Part shown: positions 50,022-58,433 of the stretch, piece after piece | Layout of the letters: each line of letters starts with the position of its first letter | How positions within the stretch are numbered: the stretch's first letter is position 1 | From: Nocardioides sp. JS614 | GTDB taxonomy: Bacteria > Actinomycetota > Actinomycetes > Propionibacteriales > Nocardioidaceae | Direction: 5' to 3' | NCBI RefSeq assembly: GCF_000015265.1 | Contig: NC_008699.1 | Span: forward strand, 3,224,001-3,288,000 | DNA: 64,000 nt | Position numbers and translations under genes: made by a program | The notes under the pieces: model-generated | Told to the model about the DNA's origin: nothing | The model's database searches: none | What the model saw: only the letters and a program-made list of their open reading frames with translations

Positions 50022-51296
50022 ATGAGAGAGGCGCTGGCCGGGCTGACGGTCCGTGGCCGGGCGTTCCTGGCGGCCGGCATCACCGCCGTCGTGTGCGCGA
50101 TCGCCCTCGACCAGACCGCCCTGACCCGGATCGGCGTGCTCGTCCTGGTCCTCCCGCTGCTCACGGCATGGGTGGTGGGGCGCAACCGGTACCGGCTGGC
50201 CCTGGTCCGCACGGTCACTCCACAGCTGGTCGCCGCGGGCCAGCCGGCCCGGGTGTCGCTGGCCCTGAGCAACGAGGGCCGTACGCCGAACGGCGTGCTG
50301 CTGCTGGAGGACCAGGTGCCCTACGTGCTCGGCACCCGCCCGCGCTTCGTCGTCGAGGGCATCGGCTCCGGCTGGCGGCAGACCGTCAGCTACCAGGTCC
50401 GCTCCGACGTGCGCGGCCGCTTCGAGATCGGGCCGATGTCGGTGCGGGTCACCGACCCCTTCGGGCTGGTCGAGCTGGGCCGCACGTTCCGCACCACCGT
50501 GCCGCTGACCGTGACGCCACGCACGGTGCCACTCCCCCAGATTCCGCTCGGTGGCGCCTGGACCGGGTCCGGTGACAACCGGCCCCGCGCCTTCGCCACC
50601 GGCAGCGCCGAGGACGTCACTGTCCGGGAGTACCGCCAGGGCGACGACCTGCGCCGGGTGCACTGGCGCAGCTCGGCCCGGCTCGGCGAGCTGATGGTGC
50701 GGCGCGAGGAGCAGCCGTGGCAGTCCCGGGCGACGCTGGTCCTCGACAACCGGGTGCTGGCCCACCGGGGACAGGGCATCGCATCCTCGCTGGAGGCGGC
50801 CGTCTCCGCCGCCGCGTCGATCGCGGTGCACCTGAGCCACCGCGGCTTCGCCGTACGCCTGGTCACCGCGCTGGGCGAGGACCCCAGCAGCGCCTGGCAC
50901 CTGCGCGACGCCGACCTCAACACCGGGCCGCTGATGGAGGCCCTCGCGGTGGTGCAGGCGACCCACCAGTCCCGCCTCGACACTGCGTGGCTGGCCGAGG
51001 GTGCCCACGGCGGGCTGACGGTCGCCGTCTTCGGTGGCATCCTGCCCGCCGACCTCCCGGTGCTGCGCCGGATGCAGCACCAGGCCGGGTCGGCACTCGC
51101 GATCGCGCTCGACGTCGACGCCTGGACCGGCGCGCCGGCCGGCGTGGGCGCAACCCCGGCCCTCGGCCAGCAGGGCTGGCGAGCGGTGCCGCTCGGCCCG
51201 CGCGACCGGCTCGAGTCCGTGTGGCAGGAGCTCGGGCACACGAGCGCGCAGCGCTCCCGCGTCGTCAGCCGGAGTGCCTCGGAGGCGACCGTGTGA
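50022..51296 (+). CDS. DUF58 (VWA-related) protein
   Basis: A 424-residue protein with two N-terminal helices (about 13-55), an extracellular-like beta domain, and the DUF58 motif VREYRQGDDLRRVHWRSSAR near residue 200, followed by a VWA-like fold (TLVLDN with the MIDAS-type Asp). Works with MoxR in conserved moxR-DUF58-transglutaminase operons. Its stop overlaps the next start. Confidence 0.92.
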   Translation: MREALAGLTVRGRAFLAAGITAVVCAIALDQTALTRIGVLVLVLPLLTAWVVGRNRYRLALVRTVTPQLVAAGQPARVSLALSNEGRTPNGVLLLEDQVPYVLGTRPRFVVEGIGSGWRQTVSYQVRSDVRGRFEIGPMSVRVTDPFGLVELGRTFRTTVPLTVTPRTVPLPQIPLGGAWTGSGDNRPRAFATGSAEDVTVREYRQGDDLRRVHWRSSARLGELMVRREEQPWQSRATLVLDNRVLAHRGQGIASSLEAAVSAAASIAVHLSHRGFAVRLVTALGEDPSSAWHLRDADLNTGPLMEALAVVQATHQSRLDTAWLAEGAHGGLTVAVFGGILPADLPVLRRMQHQAGSALAIALDVDAWTGAPAGVGATPALGQQGWRAVPLGPRDRLESVWQELGHTSAQRSRVVSRSASEATV

Positions 51297-53692
51297 TGGC
51301 CGCACTCACCCGGTCCCGCGGCAGCCTCTCGTCGAGCGCCCTCCTCGCGGCGGTGGCCGCCACGACCACGTTGGTCGCGGTGTACGCCTGGCGGGGCTTC
51401 ACGCAGGCGCCCGGCGGCTTCTTGAACCCCTTGCTCCTGCTGGGAATCGTGGTCGCGGCGACCGGCACGGCAACCAGGTGGTGGCGGTGGCCCGGACCGG
51501 CCGTGGTCGCCGCCCAGGTCGTCGTCTCGGGCCTCGTCGCCAGCATGCTCATCACCGGGTCGCTGGTCCCGGGCACCGGCACCCTTGGCGACGTCCGGTC
51601 GGCGATCGTCGCGGCGCTGGACAGCTCCCGTGAGTTCGCGGCACCGGTGCCTGCCACCGCGCCGCCCATCGACCCGCTGCTGATCCTGTGCGGGCTGGCC
51701 TGCCTGCTGCTCGTCGACCTCCTCGCCTGCACGCTGCGCCGGGCGCCGCTCGCGGGCCTGCCGCTGCTGACGATCTACACGATCCCGGTGAGCCTGATCG
51801 AGACGTCGATCGCCTGGTGGGTCTTCGTCGGCACGGCGGCCGGCTTCCTCGCGATGCTCTTCCTCCAGGAGGCCGAGCACGTCAGCCGCTGGGGCCGACC
51901 GATCGCCGAGGACCGCGAGACCGGAGACCCGATCTCGCTCGGAGCCGGCGCGCACGCCGTTCGGCGTACCGCCACCGGCATCGGCGGGGCCGCCACCGCC
52001 CTCGCGATGGTGCTGCCGCTGCTCGTCCCGACCCTCGGCCTGCACGTGTTCGACTTCGGGCCCGGCAAGGGCGACGGGGACAACATCCGGATCGAGAACC
52101 CGGTGGCGGACCTGGTGCGCGACCTCAAGCGCGGCGAGGACACCGACCTGGTGCGGATCACCACGACCGAGACCAATCCGGCGTACCTGCGGATCCTGGA
52201 CCTGAACCGCTTCACCGACGTCGAGTGGACGCCCGGCGACCGCGACGTCCCCACCAACCACGGCGCCGACGGCGCGCTGCCGCCGCCGCAGGGCGTCGAC
52301 GCCGAGGTGACCCGGGAAGAAGTGCCCTACGACGTCACCATCCTGCCGGCGTTCGAGTCGCGGTGGCTGCCGACGCAGTTCCCGGCCAGCAACGTGCAGG
52401 CCGAGGGCGACTGGCGCTACGACTCGACCACGATGGACTTCCTGGCCGTTCCCGGGGACCTGACCACCGCGGACCTGCACTACACGATGAGCGCGCTCGA
52501 CCTGGTCCTCAGCCCGAAGCGGCTGCGCGCGGCCGGTTCGTCCGTGGGCCAGGTCAGCGAGATCTTCACGGACCTGCCGCCGAACCTCCCGCTGGTCGTG
52601 CGCCAGCTCGCCGTCCAGGTGACCCAGGATCAGACCACGCGGTTCGACAAGGCGGTGGCCCTGCAGAACTGGTTCCGCAGCGAGTTCACCTACTCCCTGG
52701 AGACGCACGCCTCCGGCAACGGGTACGACGCTCTCACCACGTTCCTCGGCGACGGCCCCGACGGCCGGGTGGGGTACTGCGAGCAGTTCGCCTCGGCGAT
52801 GGCCGTGATGGCCCGGGTGCTGGGCATCCCGGCACGGGTGGCGGTCGGCTTCCTGACACCGGAGCCGGACGGTCCCAACACCTGGGTCTACAGCTCGCAC
52901 GACATGCACACCTGGCCCGAGCTGTTCTTCCGCGGCTCCGGGTGGGTGCGCTTCGAGCCGACCCCGGCCGACCGGGCGACCGGCGTGCCGTCGTACACGG
53001 TCTCCGGCCTGCCGGGCGGCCTGGACCCCTCCGACCCCGCGGCGACGCAATCCAGCACCAGCATCCCGGGGCCGTCGAACCGGGCCACCCAGACCGCGGA
53101 CCCGACCGCCGACACCGGACAGAACGGCGAGGCCGACGCCGGCCTCGCGTGGGGACCGGTCCTCGGCGGCGGCGCCGGACTGCTGGTCGTGGCCGGCCTC
53201 CTGCTCCTGCCCCGGCTGGTCCGCCGTCGCCGGCGCGCGCGTCGCCTCACGGTGGCGGGACCGGAGGCGATCTGGGCCGAGCTGCACGACACCGCACTGG
53301 ACCTGGGCGTGCCGTGGCCGGCGGGCCGATCCCCGCGGGCGACCCGCGACGTCCTCGTGGACCACCTCGGCCTGCCGGTGGACGCGACCAGTGCCGAGCG
53401 ACCCGCCCACGGCGCCGACATCGCGCCCGAGGGGGCGGCGGCGCTGGACCGGATCGTGCTCGACGTCGAGCGGCTGCGCTATTCGCGCTCCCCCGCCGAC
53501 GCCGACCGGCCCCGGCTCCGTGCCGACGGCCGGACCTGCATCGCCTCGCTGACCGGCGGCGCTCCTCGCGCGGCCCGGCGCCGGGCGACCTGGTGGCCGC
53601 GGTCGGTCCTGGCCTTCGTCAGCCGGGCGCCGCGGGCGGTCGCGCCGACCGTCGAGGCGAGGTACGGCGGGGTCGTCGACCACGCGAACTGA
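51296..53692 (+). CDS. Membrane transglutaminase-like protein (TgpA type)
   Basis: A 798-residue protein: five or six N-terminal helices (about 15-230, DUF3488 region), a transglutaminase-like domain with Cys495 (GYCEQFASAMAVMARVLG) and His538 (DMHTWPELFF), then an Asp in the FEPTPAD stretch, one more helix (about 620-645), and a C-terminal DUF4129-like part. Catalytic triad residues appear present. Substrate unknown; in Pseudomonas the homologue is essential for viability. ATG shares one base with the DUF58 stop; GTG three bases earlier is an alternative. Confidence 0.92.
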   Translation: MAALTRSRGSLSSSALLAAVAATTTLVAVYAWRGFTQAPGGFLNPLLLLGIVVAATGTATRWWRWPGPAVVAAQVVVSGLVASMLITGSLVPGTGTLGDVRSAIVAALDSSREFAAPVPATAPPIDPLLILCGLACLLLVDLLACTLRRAPLAGLPLLTIYTIPVSLIETSIAWWVFVGTAAGFLAMLFLQEAEHVSRWGRPIAEDRETGDPISLGAGAHAVRRTATGIGGAATALAMVLPLLVPTLGLHVFDFGPGKGDGDNIRIENPVADLVRDLKRGEDTDLVRITTTETNPAYLRILDLNRFTDVEWTPGDRDVPTNHGADGALPPPQGVDAEVTREEVPYDVTILPAFESRWLPTQFPASNVQAEGDWRYDSTTMDFLAVPGDLTTADLHYTMSALDLVLSPKRLRAAGSSVGQVSEIFTDLPPNLPLVVRQLAVQVTQDQTTRFDKAVALQNWFRSEFTYSLETHASGNGYDALTTFLGDGPDGRVGYCEQFASAMAVMARVLGIPARVAVGFLTPEPDGPNTWVYSSHDMHTWPELFFRGSGWVRFEPTPADRATGVPSYTVSGLPGGLDPSDPAATQSSTSIPGPSNRATQTADPTADTGQNGEADAGLAWGPVLGGGAGLLVVAGLLLLPRLVRRRRRARRLTVAGPEAIWAELHDTALDLGVPWPAGRSPRATRDVLVDHLGLPVDATSAERPAHGADIAPEGAAALDRIVLDVERLRYSRSPADADRPRLRADGRTCIASLTGGAPRAARRRATWWPRSVLAFVSRAPRAVAPTVEARYGGVVDHAN

Positions 53693-53713
53693 CCGGACGC
53701 TGACGCGTCCTCG

Positions 53714-54175
53714 CTAGAACCCGCCCTCTTCGCGGCGGCGACGCCAGCGCTCGTCCATGCGCTCCATGAAGGAGTGGCCGGAGCGCCCGGAGTGACCGTG
53801 GCGGCGCGGGCGGCGGGACTTGCGGCCCGAGCGGCCGCCGTCGACGACGGTGAAGCCGCCTCGGCTGGGGTGCTGGAGGGTGCGCGGGTCGGGCGCCGGT
53901 GAGGCGGACTGGCCGCGCATCGCGGTCAGCGCGACGGTCGCGGAGCCCAGCATGATCACGAAACCGGCGATGCCGAGGGGGGTGATCTGGGCGACGGCGC
54001 CGGCCATCAGCACCACGACACCCAGGACGAAACAGGCGCCCGCGATGATCGCCCGGCGCCGGGCCGCGCGGCGGAACGCCGTGCCGCGCAGGGTCGAGGC
54101 GAGCTTGGGGTCCTCCTCGACGAGAGCACGCTCCATCTGCTCGAGCAGTCGGAGCTCCTCTTCCGAGAGTGGCAC
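53714..54175 (-). CDS. DUF3040 membrane protein
   Basis: A 153-residue protein starting MPLSEEELRLLEQMERALVE, the DUF3040 signature, followed by two helices (about 38-58 and 63-83) and an Arg/His/Gly-rich basic tail with HGHSGRSGHS. Function unknown. GTG start with GGGGAGG seven bases upstream. Convergent with the transglutaminase gene. Confidence 0.88.
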   Translation of the reverse strand: MPLSEEELRLLEQMERALVEEDPKLASTLRGTAFRRAARRRAIIAGACFVLGVVVLMAGAVAQITPLGIAGFVIMLGSATVALTAMRGQSASPAPDPRTLQHPSRGGFTVVDGGRSGRKSRRPRRHGHSGRSGHSFMERMDERWRRRREEGGF

Positions 54176-54321
54176 CGTTCCTCCCCTCAGGGTCATTCGC
54201 CAAGTGGTCGCCGCGTAGGTCGGCCAGCGCCTCAAGTCTAGGCAGCGGGTGGTCATCGCGGTAGGCGGGTTCGGGAAATTCGTGACCGAACCGTTCCCGG
54301 CCCGCGCGCCGGCGAACCGCG

Positions 54322-55080
54322 TCAGCGGGCGAGCAGGTGCAACTGGGTCGCCAGCGGGCGGAACTCGGCCCGTTCGGAGACCGCCCGCTCGAGGTCGACC
54401 AGGGCCGCGGCAGCCCCGGGCTCGAGGTCCAGCAGGGAGCCCGGGACCAGGTCGGCGAAGACCCGGATCCCGTGCACGGCGGTGACCTGGAACCCGGCGC
54501 CATCGACGAGGGCGGTGACCTCGTCCTCGGTGAACCTGCGACCGGAGCGGCCGCCGTGGTCCCGCGCCGGACCGCCGGGTGCCTGGTCGAGCATCGCGAG
54601 CGCCTGGGCGAAGTGCCCGGCCATCGCCCGGGCGACGACCGCGGCGTGGCGCTGGCCGACCAGGAGGCTGAGGGTGCCGCCGGGGCGCAGCACCCGGCGG
54701 AGCGTGGTGAGCGCGGCGCCGGGGTCGTCGACGACCTCGAGCACCCCATGGCACAGCACGACGTCCGCGGCGTCCGGGCCGGTGACGTCGAGGAGGGTGG
54801 ACAGGTCGCCCTGCCGGCCGGCCACCGTGACCCCGGCCTCGCGGGCCCGGCGGTCCAGGGACGCGAGCGCGTCGGGGCTGGGGTCGACCACCGTCACCCG
54901 GTGGCCGAGCTCGGCGACCCGGACGGCGAACCCCCCGGTGCCGCCGCCGATGTCGAGCACGTCGAGCGCGGCGCCGTCCAGCGCCGGGAGCAGCGCGTCC
55001 CAGACCACCGACGTACGCGCCGCGGTGCGCCGTTCGCTGGGCCGTTCGCTGGGCCGTTCGCCGGGCCGGTCAGGAGGCAT
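54322..55080 (-). CDS. Class I SAM-dependent methyltransferase
   Basis: A 252-residue protein with the SAM-binding motif VLDIGGGTGGFAVRVAELG near residue 40, VDPSPDALASLDRRA, and VLCHGVLEVVDDP as motif post I; then LRPGGTLSLLVG. The substrate is not evident. A 12-bp triplet repeat encodes PGERPSERPSER at the N-terminus. A TAGGGT hexamer six bases before the ATG predicts a leaderless transcript, in addition to any read-through from the HEPN gene 33 bp upstream. Confidence 0.85.
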   Translation of the reverse strand: MPPDRPGERPSERPSERRTAARTSVVWDALLPALDGAALDVLDIGGGTGGFAVRVAELGHRVTVVDPSPDALASLDRRAREAGVTVAGRQGDLSTLLDVTGPDAADVVLCHGVLEVVDDPGAALTTLRRVLRPGGTLSLLVGQRHAAVVARAMAGHFAQALAMLDQAPGGPARDHGGRSGRRFTEDEVTALVDGAGFQVTAVHGIRVFADLVPGSLLDLEPGAAAALVDLERAVSERAEFRPLATQLHLLAR

Positions 55081-55086
55081 GGGGCA

Positions 55087-55092
55087 ACCCTA
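55087..55092 (-). promoter_or_regulatory. -10 hexamer TAGGGT before the methyltransferase
   Basis: TAGGGT on the minus strand, six bases before the ATG, in the 33-bp gap after the HEPN gene. Confidence 0.5.
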
Positions 55093-55113
55093 GGACCCCC
55101 GAGAGCCGCTCCG

Positions 55114-55545
55114 TCAGCCGGCGCGCACCGCCGCCGCCCACGGCGAGGCCGCGGGATGCGGCACCAGGCCGAGCGAACGCTCCACGACGGCGAGGAACCG
55201 GTCGGCGTCGCGGACCAGGTCGTCGGCCTCGCGCTCGGAGACCGCGCGGGTCGAACCCGCCTCGGCGGCCGCCCGCTTGGCCGCGCCGGCGGCGAAGAAC
55301 CGGGCCCACTCCGCCAGCTCCGGCGCCACCTCGGCCAGCAGCACCCAGGCGTTGCGCTGCGGGCGGCGCCGCGCCGGCTCGGGGTGGGCGCGGGCGGCGA
55401 GCAGCGCGGCGGCGGCGCGCAGCGCGGCGACGTGGGCATGCGCGTAACGGGCCGGGACGTCGGTCGCGGCGATCGCCTCGCTCAGCGACTCCGCGGAGCG
55501 CGCGAGGTAGGAGTGGGTGGTGGCGGGTAGGGCGTAGGGGTTCAT
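55114..55545 (-). CDS. SAV_6107-family HEPN-domain protein
   Basis: A 143-residue all-helical protein: NPYALPATTHSYLARSAESL, then RYAHAHVAALRAAAALLAARAHP and a central RNAWVLLAEVAPELAEWARFF, typical of the actinobacterial SAV_6107 HEPN family. HEPN domains are often RNases; an RX4H pattern (RYAHAH) is present but in an early helix, so activity is uncertain. ATG at 55543-55545. A perfect LexA box is about 100 bp upstream. Confidence 0.85.
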   Translation of the reverse strand: MNPYALPATTHSYLARSAESLSEAIAATDVPARYAHAHVAALRAAAALLAARAHPEPARRRPQRNAWVLLAEVAPELAEWARFFAAGAAKRAAAEAGSTRAVSEREADDLVRDADRFLAVVERSLGLVPHPAASPWAAAVRAG

Positions 55546-55646
55546 CGAGGTCCTCTCCGTCGACCCCTGACCGGTGACCCCTGGCAACACCGGCGGACCG
55601 GCCCTCGACGGGGACGGGGGTCGAGGTCGTCCCCGCCGAGGTATGA

Positions 55647-55662
55647 TCGAACATCTGTTCGA
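55647..55662. promoter_or_regulatory. LexA (SOS) box
   Basis: TCGAACATCTGTTCGA: both half-sites fit the actinobacterial LexA consensus TCGAAC-N4-GTTCGA without mismatch. It is in the 203-bp gap before the HEPN gene, the only gene that starts downstream of it on either strand within 590 bp. Confidence 0.85.
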
Positions 55663-55748
55663 ACACCATCACGGTACACCCCGCCGCCCCCCGGGCGTCA
55701 AGGGCGGGGTCGGCCCCGCGTCCGGTGCGGCGTGAGCACCGGACGGGG

Positions 55749-56198
55749 TCAGCGCGGCGGGGCCGATTCCGGCAGCGCGCGGGTGAAGGCCCGGGTGTCG
55801 GGGTGCCACAGCAGGACGGCGGCCGTCAGGTCCAGCGACAGGGCGACCACGGAGAGCACCAGGAAGAGCGTCGGTGGGTCGGCGCGCAGGCTCGCGAGCG
55901 TCGCGATCGCCATCATCACGACCAGCGCGCTGAGCAGCACCCTGGCCCAGTTGTGGCCCTGTCCGAGGAAGAGCAGCAGGATGATCGCCAGCACCGCGAC
56001 CACCACGAACATCGTGATCGCCACGGGCGCGAAGGCGGGCGGCTCGACCGAGCCCAGGTCGGTCCGGTCCGCGGCCCAGGAGGCGTCCAGCTCGTCACCG
56101 AAGACCAGCGTCAGCAACGCCGTCACGCCGCTCGTCACGACCACGGCCACCAGCACCCAGATGGCGCCGGTCACGGCCACGGGCCGCTGCTCACTCAT
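55749..56198 (-). CDS. Four-helix membrane protein, unknown
   Basis: A 149-residue protein with four transmembrane helices (about 10-32, 55-78, 82-103, 108-130) and a loop FGDELDASWAADRTDLGS. Not assigned to a family. ATG at 56196-56198 with GAGAGGAG seven bases upstream. Single gene, divergent from the YbaK-like gene. Confidence 0.7.
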   Translation of the reverse strand: MSEQRPVAVTGAIWVLVAVVVTSGVTALLTLVFGDELDASWAADRTDLGSVEPPAFAPVAITMFVVVAVLAIILLLFLGQGHNWARVLLSALVVMMAIATLASLRADPPTLFLVLSVVALSLDLTAAVLLWHPDTRAFTRALPESAPPR

Positions 56199-56241
56199 CC
56201 CCGCTCCTCTCCCCTGCTCGAACCGACTTCCTCGAAGACTC

Positions 56242-56247
56242 TAGGGT
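56242..56247 (+). promoter_or_regulatory. -10 hexamer TAGGGT, leaderless start
   Basis: CTCTAGGGT precedes the ATG at 56256 with eight bases between hexamer and start. The same nine bases occur before the gene at 57116. Confidence 0.5.
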
Positions 56248-56255
56248 CTCGCAGT

Positions 56256-56729
56256 ATGACCACCGAGCACCCGACGATCACGCGGTTCCGTGACGACCAC
56301 CGGCGCCGGGGCGGCACCGGCCAGGTCGTCATCCTGCCCGACTCCGTGCACACCGCCGCGCTGGCCGCCGAGGCGCTCGGCTGCGAGGTGGGCGCGATCG
56401 CCAACAGCCTGCTGTTCGACGCCGACGGCTCGCCGGTGCTCATTCTGACCTCGGGTGCCCATCGCGTCGACACGACGAAGGTCGCGGCCGCGCTGGGTGT
56501 GACCAAGCTCAAGCGGGCCACGCCGGAGTTCGTGCGCGAGCACACCGGACAGGCGATCGGCGGGGTCTCCCCGATCGGGCATCCGTCGGAGGTCCCGACG
56601 TACCTGGACTCGTGGCTGCGCCGGTACGACGTCGTGTGGGCGGCCGCCGGGCATCCCGCCGCGGTCTTCTCGACGACGTACGACGAGCTCGCCGCGATGA
56701 CCGGCGCGCCCACGATGGAGGTGGAGTGA
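56256..56729 (+). CDS. YbaK/EbsC-family deacylase-like protein
   Basis: A 157-residue protein of the YbaK/prolyl-tRNA-editing superfamily: QVVILPDSVHTAALAAEALG, SLLFDADGSPVLILTSGAHRV, VTKLKRATPEFV and TGQAIGGVSPIGHP. It differs from the YbaK at 20073 and may edit another aminoacyl-tRNA. Shares one base with the arsC-like start (TGATG). Confidence 0.88.
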   Translation: MTTEHPTITRFRDDHRRRGGTGQVVILPDSVHTAALAAEALGCEVGAIANSLLFDADGSPVLILTSGAHRVDTTKVAAALGVTKLKRATPEFVREHTGQAIGGVSPIGHPSEVPTYLDSWLRRYDVVWAAAGHPAAVFSTTYDELAAMTGAPTMEVE

Positions 56730-57085
56730 TGGAGATCTGGCTCAACCCGGCGTGCTCGAAGTGCCGCACCGCCGTGGCCGAGCTGGACGCCGCCGGGGTC
56801 GAGTACACCGTGCGGCGCTACCTCGACCAGCCGCCGACCGCGGCCGAGCTCGGTGAGGTGGTCGACCGCCTCGGCCTGGAGCCGTGGGACGTGGCCCGCT
56901 CGAAGGAGGCCGCCGAGGAGGGCATCGACCTGCCGCGCGACGCCGCGCACCGCGCGGACTGGCTGGCGGCGCTGGCCGCGCACCCCCGGGCGCTCCAGCG
57001 GCCGATCATCACCGCCGCGGACGGGACCACGGTGGTGGGTCGCGACGCGGACTCGCTGCGCCGGGTGCTCGACGCGGAGTCCTGA
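56729..57085 (+). CDS. ArsC/Spx-family reductase-like protein
   Basis: A 118-residue thioredoxin-fold protein: EIWLNPACSKCRTAVAELDA with Cys9 and Cys12, YTVRRYLDQPPTAAEL, and the ArsC-type LQRPIITAADGTTVVGR. Resembles glutaredoxin-coupled arsenate reductases, but no other arsenic gene is near and the natural substrate is uncertain. Coupled to the YbaK-like gene. Confidence 0.85.
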   Translation: MEIWLNPACSKCRTAVAELDAAGVEYTVRRYLDQPPTAAELGEVVDRLGLEPWDVARSKEAAEEGIDLPRDAAHRADWLAALAAHPRALQRPIITAADGTTVVGRDADSLRRVLDAES

Positions 57086-57102
57086 TCCGGGATCCCGGGC
57101 TC

Positions 57103-57108
57103 TAGGGT
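57103..57108 (+). promoter_or_regulatory. -10 hexamer TAGGGT, leaderless start
   Basis: CTCTAGGGT with seven bases before the ATG at 57116. No -35 is seen. Confidence 0.5.
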
Positions 57109-57115
57109 TCGCCCC

Positions 57116-58414
57116 ATGGCACGGGTCGTGGTGGCGGGTGGCGGCTTCGGCGGGCTCGCCTCGGCCGTCCGCCTGGCCAAGCTCGGCCACGAGGTCACGC
57201 TGGTCGAGCGCGCGGCCCGGCTCGGCGGCGCCCTGTCGGAGGTGAGCGCGGAAGGGTTCTCCTGGGACGCGGGCCCGACGTACACCCTGCTGCCCGCGGT
57301 GATCCGCGACCTGTTCCGCAAGTCGGGCCGGCCTGTCGAGCGCGAGCTGGAGCTGGTGCCGCTCGACCTGGTGCGCGAGCACCGCTTCGAGGACGGCACC
57401 GCCGTGCGGGTGGCGTCCGGCCGGGCCGCGCAGCTGCGCGCGTTCGACGACCTGGCGCCCGGGCTCGGCCAGCGCTGGGTCGACCACGTGGCGTCGTACG
57501 CCGAGGACTGGGACGTGCTGCGCCGCGGCTACCTCGAGAACCCGTGGCGGCCCGACGACCTGCCGGGTGACCTGGCCGCCCGTCTGGACAGCCGCGAGAC
57601 GCTGGCCCGGCGGCTCAAGCGCACCTTCAGGGACGAGCGGCTGCGGATGGTCGCCGGGCACCCCCTGGTCGCCGAGGGCCACGACCTGCGCAACGTGCCG
57701 GCCTGGCTGGGCGTGACCGCCTACGTCGAGCAGCGCTTCGGCGCCTGGACCGTCGAGGGCGGGATGGCCCGCCTCGGCGCGGCGCTCGCCGACCGGCTGG
57801 CCACCCGGGGGGTCACCACGCTGACCGGGACGGAGGCCACCGACGTCGTGGTCAGCGACGGCCGCGCCGTCGCCGTGCGCACCACCGCCGGGGACCTGGA
57901 CGCCGAGGTCGTGGTGTGTGCCGTCGACCCGCGCCGGCTGCCCGCGCTCGCGCCGTACGTCGTGCGCACCATGCCCGCGATCCCGCCGGTCGTCGTGCAC
58001 GTCGGGCTCGACACCGCACCGGCCGACCTGCCCCACGAGCTGGTGCTGCACGGCGACCCGACCCTCGTGGTGCGCACCGGTGGCAGCGCCCCGGACGGCG
58101 GCGCCGCGCTCACCGTGCACGGCCGCGGCCGGCTCTCCGAGGACATCCTCCGGGCGCTGGCCCGGCACCGCATCGACCTGCGGCCCCACGTCGTCACCCG
58201 GGTGGACCGCAGCCCGCGGGACCAGGTCGAGCGGTGGAGCGGGTCGCCGATGGGGGTGCTCTGGCAGGGCCGGGCGACGGTGCGCCAGCGGCTCGGCCCG
58301 ACCACGCCGGTGCCGGGCGTGTACGCCGCGGGCGCGCACGCCACCCCGGGCGCCGGGCTGCCGTTCGTGGGGCTCTCCGCGGCGCTGGTGGCGGCCGAGG
58401 TGGGGCCGGCCTGA
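57116..58414 (+). CDS. Phytoene desaturase-family FAD oxidoreductase
   Basis: A 432-residue CrtI-like protein: VVVAGGGFGGLASAVRLAKL FAD-binding loop, VERAARLGGALSEV, FSWDAGPTYTLLP, and C-terminal GVYAAGAHATPGAGLPFVGLSAALVA. It is somewhat shorter than true CrtI (about 490-510 residues) and no crtB or crtE-type carotenoid operon is beside it, except the polyprenyl synthetase 1 kb away on the same strand. Could act on a carotenoid, a polyprenyl lipid or something unrelated. Confidence 0.85.
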   Translation: MARVVVAGGGFGGLASAVRLAKLGHEVTLVERAARLGGALSEVSAEGFSWDAGPTYTLLPAVIRDLFRKSGRPVERELELVPLDLVREHRFEDGTAVRVASGRAAQLRAFDDLAPGLGQRWVDHVASYAEDWDVLRRGYLENPWRPDDLPGDLAARLDSRETLARRLKRTFRDERLRMVAGHPLVAEGHDLRNVPAWLGVTAYVEQRFGAWTVEGGMARLGAALADRLATRGVTTLTGTEATDVVVSDGRAVAVRTTAGDLDAEVVVCAVDPRRLPALAPYVVRTMPAIPPVVVHVGLDTAPADLPHELVLHGDPTLVVRTGGSAPDGGAALTVHGRGRLSEDILRALARHRIDLRPHVVTRVDRSPRDQVERWSGSPMGVLWQGRATVRQRLGPTTPVPGVYAAGAHATPGAGLPFVGLSAALVAAEVGPA

Positions 58415-58433
58415 CCGAGCGGCCGCCGCGCGA

